This document shows, in pieces, positions 60,848 to 64,000 of a stretch of DNA of 64,000 nucleotides; the first letter of the stretch is position 1; every line of letters begins with the position of its first letter. The notes beneath the pieces were generated by a model. The model was not told the origin of the DNA, did no database searches, and saw only the letters and a program-made list of their open reading frames with translations. Source of the DNA: CAYFZR01 sp046760505 [NCBI: Candidatus Hydrothermarchaeota archaeon] (GTDB lineage Archaea > CAYFZR01); assembly GCA_046760505.1 (NCBI GenBank), contig JBHIEG010000004.1, positions 1-64,000 of the forward strand, in the 5' to 3' direction. The translations under genes and the position numbers were made by a program.

Positions 60848-61300
60848 CTAGAGTCTATCCAACTCATCACCTATTTTTTCTTTTATTATATTCAAAAGCG
60901 CTGTAAAACCATCTATTGCTCTCTTTTCTTCCTCTTTTTTTGCCTCAATTAATTTGAGGTTTGACTCTAGAACATCAACGCACGTTTCGATATTTACTCT
61001 ACCTTTTAGCCAAGCGTATAGTATTAACGATTCCACAATATCCCCTATTTTACCCCTATCTAGACGTGAAGGAAAAAATTCACGAATTCCGGAGGCAATA
61101 CAGGCATTTTTTAAAATTTTGTCTGAAACTTTTTTCCCTCCTGGTTTTTTGAGGGCTTTTGAATAAGAAAGCGAATATATGAAGTTGACAAAACTGTCCC
61201 CAAGCCTTGCCCACCCACTATCTTCCAGAACTGCTCTTAAATTTAATCCGGGAGAGATTTCAAGAATTCTTTCCTGAAGACTTGAAATTTCTTTATTAAT
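60848..61300 (-). CDS. RNase III-like archaeal protein without a canonical start codon
   Basis: The frame from 61303 to the stop at 60848 encodes about 150 residues resembling the archaeal ribonuclease III-like family: ILEISPGLNLRAVLEDSG, ARLGDSFVNFIYSLSYSK, FPSRLDRGKIGDIVESLILYAWLKGR. No ATG, GTG or TTG occurs in frame before GTG 61036, which would remove the core. An AAGGAGG site at 61311-61317 precedes ATT 61300 by ten bases, so initiation at ATT is the best reading. The start region overlaps the end of rpoL. Confidence 0.65.
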   Translation of the reverse strand: MNKEISSLQERILEISPGLNLRAVLEDSGWARLGDSFVNFIYSLSYSKALKKPGGKKVSDKILKNACIASGIREFFPSRLDRGKIGDIVESLILYAWLKGRVNIETCVDVLESNLKLIEAKKEEEKRAIDGFTALLNIIKEKIGDELDRL

Positions 61301-61524
61301 CTTTCAGCAGCCTCCTTAAATGCCTGCTTTGGATCTTTATTACCATCTGTAATTACATATATTTTTGGATTACTCAGGAGAGGATGTTCTATTATGTAAG
61401 CAGAAGAAACGACGTTTTCATCTTCAAACAATTCTGTTCTCAATGAGTTGCAAAAGGTATGGTCTTCTCCAATGATCTCAATCTCAAGCATATTCTCGCC
61501 GACCTCAACTAACTTGATCTCCAT
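61243..61524 (-). CDS. rpoL: DNA-directed RNA polymerase subunit L
   Basis: The 93-residue protein has the RpoL/Rpb11-like fold: MLEIEIIGEDHTFCNSLRTEL, then SAYIIEHPLLSNPKIYV and a C-terminal helix (QAFKEAAERLIKKF). It dimerises with subunit D to nucleate RNA polymerase assembly. It abuts the DUF2067 gene, whose stop lies immediately before its ATG. Confidence 0.93.
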   Translation of the reverse strand: MEIKLVEVGENMLEIEIIGEDHTFCNSLRTELFEDENVVSSAYIIEHPLLSNPKIYVITDGNKDPKQAFKEAAERLIKKFQVFRKEFLKSLPD

Positions 61525-62133
61525 TTAGAAACCCCCTAGGGCATTCATAATTTTTTCAATTGCTATTTTTTTATCTGTTGCCAGTTCAAATCTACTTTCG
61601 TCAATAACTCTAAATACTCCAATTTTACAGCCTGTTTCAGCGATTTCACGTGGGTCAAATTCGGTAAAGAACGATATTTCAGTCAGTATCTCTGCCAACG
61701 GTTTTGATGAAGAAATTTTGGAACTTTCATCCATCAAGTAAGATAGTTCAATGCATACGTCTACAAGTTCTTCCTCAGGGATGTTACTTTTTAAAATGTT
61801 TCCATGAGAATATGCAAGATGACCAAGGCGCCTTAAGACGTTGGTTACCAGTTTCGGGGAAACAGTCCTTTTACATTCCTTGAATATATCGTTCCAAACA
61901 TAAGTATAGAATCCATTTTTGTCAGCAAGTTTCTTTTTTCTCGCGTTCTCAACTATTTTTTTGATTAAATAGGATGCCTGCTTCAACTGGTCTCTTTCTC
62001 CATAAAGTCTTATCTTAATTTCTCCTGGTCTTGAGTCAATTTTCATGTTTAACTCTTCCAATCTGCTAAATGCAGTTAGCAGGCTTATCCTTTCTTCCTC
62101 GTTTACATGAATACCAATTACTTTCTTCTTCAT
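61525..62133 (-). CDS. DUF2067 family protein
   Basis: The 202-residue soluble protein matches archaeal DUF2067: KIRLYGERDQLKQASYLIKKIV near residue 42, a long helical middle and a C-terminal winged-helix-like part (FFTEFDPREIAETGCKIGVFRVIDESRFELATDKKIAI). It is conserved next to csl4 and rpoL, suggesting a role in RNA handling. Its function is not established. It directly abuts both csl4 and rpoL. Confidence 0.75.
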   Translation of the reverse strand: MKKKVIGIHVNEEERISLLTAFSRLEELNMKIDSRPGEIKIRLYGERDQLKQASYLIKKIVENARKKKLADKNGFYTYVWNDIFKECKRTVSPKLVTNVLRRLGHLAYSHGNILKSNIPEEELVDVCIELSYLMDESSKISSSKPLAEILTEISFFTEFDPREIAETGCKIGVFRVIDESRFELATDKKIAIEKIMNALGGF

Positions 62134-62712
62134 TTATATCATACCCTTCCCATAAAGTGTAGATAACTTTCTGGTTTCCATGTTTTTACATCGAGGACAT
62201 ATCAATGATCTTCTATTCTTTTTCACCATGGAAGCTCTGCACTTGGAGCAGTACGCCTTTATTACCCCCAGATGGTCTTGGACCGTGGAGAGTTGAAGGG
62301 GTAATTTCCCTGCGTTTATTACACTGGCAGTAATGATGTCTCCTGGTCTGAATTCTTCCGTGAGAGAGTTCACGTATGCGTCCTTTACTTGAGAGATATG
62401 TATTCCAGCAAGCGTAGGTACAGGAAGTTCTCTATCCTCTCTGCCTTTGAGTCTAGAAACATCTACGAGAACGAGTTGATCCCTAATTTCTATGACTTTA
62501 CCCATCACAACGTCCTTGTCTTTCAGTGTGGGCGGTGTGCTTGTCTTTGGAAATATCGAAATTACCTTTTCCTTAAGATCTATCAAAACTATGCCTGTTA
62601 AGGATGCGAAAACTTTTCCCTTCTCCTCATAGGTACCTTCTCCTGGTATGAATTCTTCTGAAACACCGAGTATATCTCCGGGAACAACGAAATCGCCACT
62701 CTTAACCTTCAT
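62134..62712 (-). CDS. csl4: Exosome RNA-binding protein Csl4
   Basis: The 192-residue protein has an N-terminal barrel (FVVPGDILGVSEEFIPGEGTYEE), a central S1 RNA-binding domain (GDIITASVINAGKLPLQLS) and a C-terminal zinc ribbon with CSKC and CPRC pairs. It caps the archaeal exosome and recruits RNA and DnaG. It is the first gene of csl4-DUF2067-rpoL-RNase III-like, divergent from the ligase gene. Confidence 0.92.
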   Translation of the reverse strand: MKVKSGDFVVPGDILGVSEEFIPGEGTYEEKGKVFASLTGIVLIDLKEKVISIFPKTSTPPTLKDKDVVMGKVIEIRDQLVLVDVSRLKGREDRELPVPTLAGIHISQVKDAYVNSLTEEFRPGDIITASVINAGKLPLQLSTVQDHLGVIKAYCSKCRASMVKKNRRSLICPRCKNMETRKLSTLYGKGMI

Positions 62713-62853
62713 ACCTACACCTCAACCAATTTGTCTTGGAAACAAACAGGAAAATCTCCATTAATTTTTCTATGGTATATATTTATAAACTTCTCGAAAG
62801 AGCATGAGCTTATAATTAAATTCATAACTTATGTTTGGTCCATAACTATTGTT

Positions 62854-64000
62854 ATGCTTTACTCAGAACTCGCAGACGTATTTGAGAAAGTGGAAGGGAC
62901 AAGCAAGAGACTTGAAAAAATTGAGATAGTTAGCAATCTTTTAAGAAGTTTGGAAGACGATGAAATTCCAATCGTTGTTTTACTTACCCTAGGCAAAATA
63001 TTCCCTGATGGTGATCCAAGGGAATTAGGTGTTTCTTCAAGGACGATAAAAAAAGTATTAACCAATCTGGCGGGATTAAAGGGGGAAGATATTGTGAGAG
63101 CCCACAAAAAAACAGGAGATCTGGGCGGGGCTATAGAAATATTACTTGATAAAAAATCCCAGACCACTCTCAGGGAATCTGCCCCTCTTTCTGTGAGAAC
63201 ACTGTACCAAAAACTCTTGAAGTTGTCGGAGTATAGCGGAGAGGATTCAATGAGAAGGAAGGAGAGATCCCTCTTCGATATATTTGGTAAGTTGTCCCCA
63301 AGAGAGGCGAAGTATGTCGTTAGAACGATCTTGTTTTCTATGTATATAGGGTTTAACGAGGGATTGATGGAAGAGTCAATTTCAAAAGCCTTCAATGTAA
63401 AAATAGATCTAGTCAGGAGATCCAATCAGATAATCTGTGATTTGGGCGAGATCGCCTTAATAGCCAAGCAAGAAGGTAGGGAAGGTTTAGAAAAAATAAA
63501 ACCAAAGCCATTGAAACCTATAAAACCTATGTTGGCAGTAAATGCATCATTAGATGAATTAAAAGGTGAATACGCCTTCGAATACAAGTACGATGGAGCG
63601 AGAATCCAGTTACATAGAAGTTACGACAGGATAAAAATCTTCTCAAGAAGGTTGGAAGATGTAACTCATGCTTTTCCTGAAATTGTCTCGGAAGCATTTG
63701 AAAAAATTGAGGGTAAAGAATACATAATCGAGGGAGAAATTATAGCAGAAAGAATGAAGGAAAAGTTACCTTTCCAAGAACTTCTCCATAGGTTGAGGCG
63801 CAAATATGATGTAGAAGAGAAACTTAAAGATATTCCAATTACACTCTATGCTTTTGATTTGTTGTACTACAAGAGCCTAAATTATGATTCCCTCTTAAAA
63901 AAGCCTTTTTTCCAAAGAAGAGGATTGTTAGAGAGTATAATCAAAGAATCCGATCATATCAAACTTTCTCATCTAACGATTACGGAGGATATGGATGAAA
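62854..64000 (+). CDS. lig: ATP-dependent DNA ligase (3' truncated by the window edge)
   Basis: The first 382 residues are present. They comprise a helical DNA-binding domain (about 1-210) and the adenylation core, with the nucleotidyl motif EYKYDGARIQLHR, whose Lys near residue 247 forms the AMP adduct. FSRRLEDVTHAFPEIV, EYIIEGEIIAE and TLYAFDLLYYKS follow. The usual archaeal enzyme is about 560 residues, so roughly 180 are missing beyond the edge. It joins Okazaki fragments. The gene is divergent from csl4 across a 141-base gap. Confidence 0.93.
   Translation, partial: MLYSELADVFEKVEGTSKRLEKIEIVSNLLRSLEDDEIPIVVLLTLGKIFPDGDPRELGVSSRTIKKVLTNLAGLKGEDIVRAHKKTGDLGGAIEILLDKKSQTTLRESAPLSVRTLYQKLLKLSEYSGEDSMRRKERSLFDIFGKLSPREAKYVVRTILFSMYIGFNEGLMEESISKAFNVKIDLVRRSNQIICDLGEIALIAKQEGREGLEKIKPKPLKPIKPMLAVNASLDELKGEYAFEYKYDGARIQLHRSYDRIKIFSRRLEDVTHAFPEIVSEAFEKIEGKEYIIEGEIIAERMKEKLPFQELLHRLRRKYDVEEKLKDIPITLYAFDLLYYKSLNYDSLLKKPFFQRRGLLESIIKESDHIKLSHLTITEDMDE

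Noticed and set aside
62859-63425. 188-residue minus-strand frame
   Set aside because: It is antisense to the DNA ligase gene, has low-complexity Ser/Leu composition and lacks any domain.
1-64000. CRISPR arrays, insertion sequences, rRNA genes
   Set aside because: No regularly spaced repeats, transposase motifs or rRNA-like sequence were found. The only repeats seen are the short tandem ones listed.

Overview
The window is archaeal DNA from a low-GC euryarchaeon of the methanogen / anaerobic methane- or alkane-oxidiser group. The signs are an HdrA-MvhD fusion, an FwdF-like polyferredoxin, two methanogenesis marker families (9 and 11), F420, coenzyme B and probable tetrahydromethanopterin genes, an A-type ATP synthase, archaeal information-processing genes (PsmB, RpoL, Csl4, an ATP-dependent DNA ligase, a PINA-type ATPase) and archaeal tRNAs. 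A ten-site multiheme c-type cytochrome and a MenA-like prenyltransferase make a cytochrome-containing relative of the ANME-1 / Syntrophoarchaeum type a reasonable guess. No mcr genes are in view, so that placement is an inference.

Layout. 1-3.8 kb: small regulators, ThiI and LarE. 3.9-7.6 kb: hdrA-mvhD followed by the fwdF-like polyferredoxin (plus strand). 9.0-25.5 kb: an almost unbroken minus-strand block. From the right it reads cobZ-like, an unknown gene, cobS, cobY, PRC-barrel, cofE, cofD, a TIM-barrel protein, marker 9, citG-like, DUF447, a flavoprotein, tmk, ftsZ, argC, argJ, argB, acylphosphatase, MFS, an inositol-phosphatase-family protein and an unknown gene. 25.5-31 kb: larC, a lipobox-bearing protein-isoaspartate methyltransferase, the cytochrome, a radical SAM/SPASM protein and small metal-motif proteins. 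31-36 kb: a KaiC-like ATPase with a membrane partner, then a nickel/cobalt ECF transporter behind a NikR-type palindrome. 36-43 kb: HxlR regulator, CopD-like protein, ATP synthase subunits K and I, PINA, proteasome beta and tRNA-Arg. 44-53 kb: a tightly overlapping minus-strand operon with two radical SAM proteins, marker 11, an unknown protein, AksA-AksD-AksE-AksF and a ThDP enzyme. 53-60.8 kb: tRNA-Met, a decayed gene, an MFS exporter, a UPF0282 hydrolase, a DUF2178/XRE pair and several unknown proteins. 60.8-64 kb: an RNase III-like protein, rpoL, DUF2067 and csl4, divergent from a DNA ligase cut by the window edge.

The genes converge on C1-cofactor metabolism: F420 (cofD, cofE), the cobamide lower loop (cobS, cobY, cobZ), coenzyme B (aksA, D, E, F), probably H4MPT (citG-like, DUF447, MJ0208-type flavoprotein), nickel supply (ECF transporter) and the nickel-pincer cofactor (larE, larC). 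The most promising undescribed biology is the 44-53 kb operon. Its last gene is a ThDP enzyme that lacks the acetolactate-synthase signature motifs and could be the missing 2-oxosuberate decarboxylase of coenzyme B synthesis. Its first four genes include marker 11, two radical SAM enzymes and an unknown family.

All functions were assigned by reading motifs and context; no database search was run.
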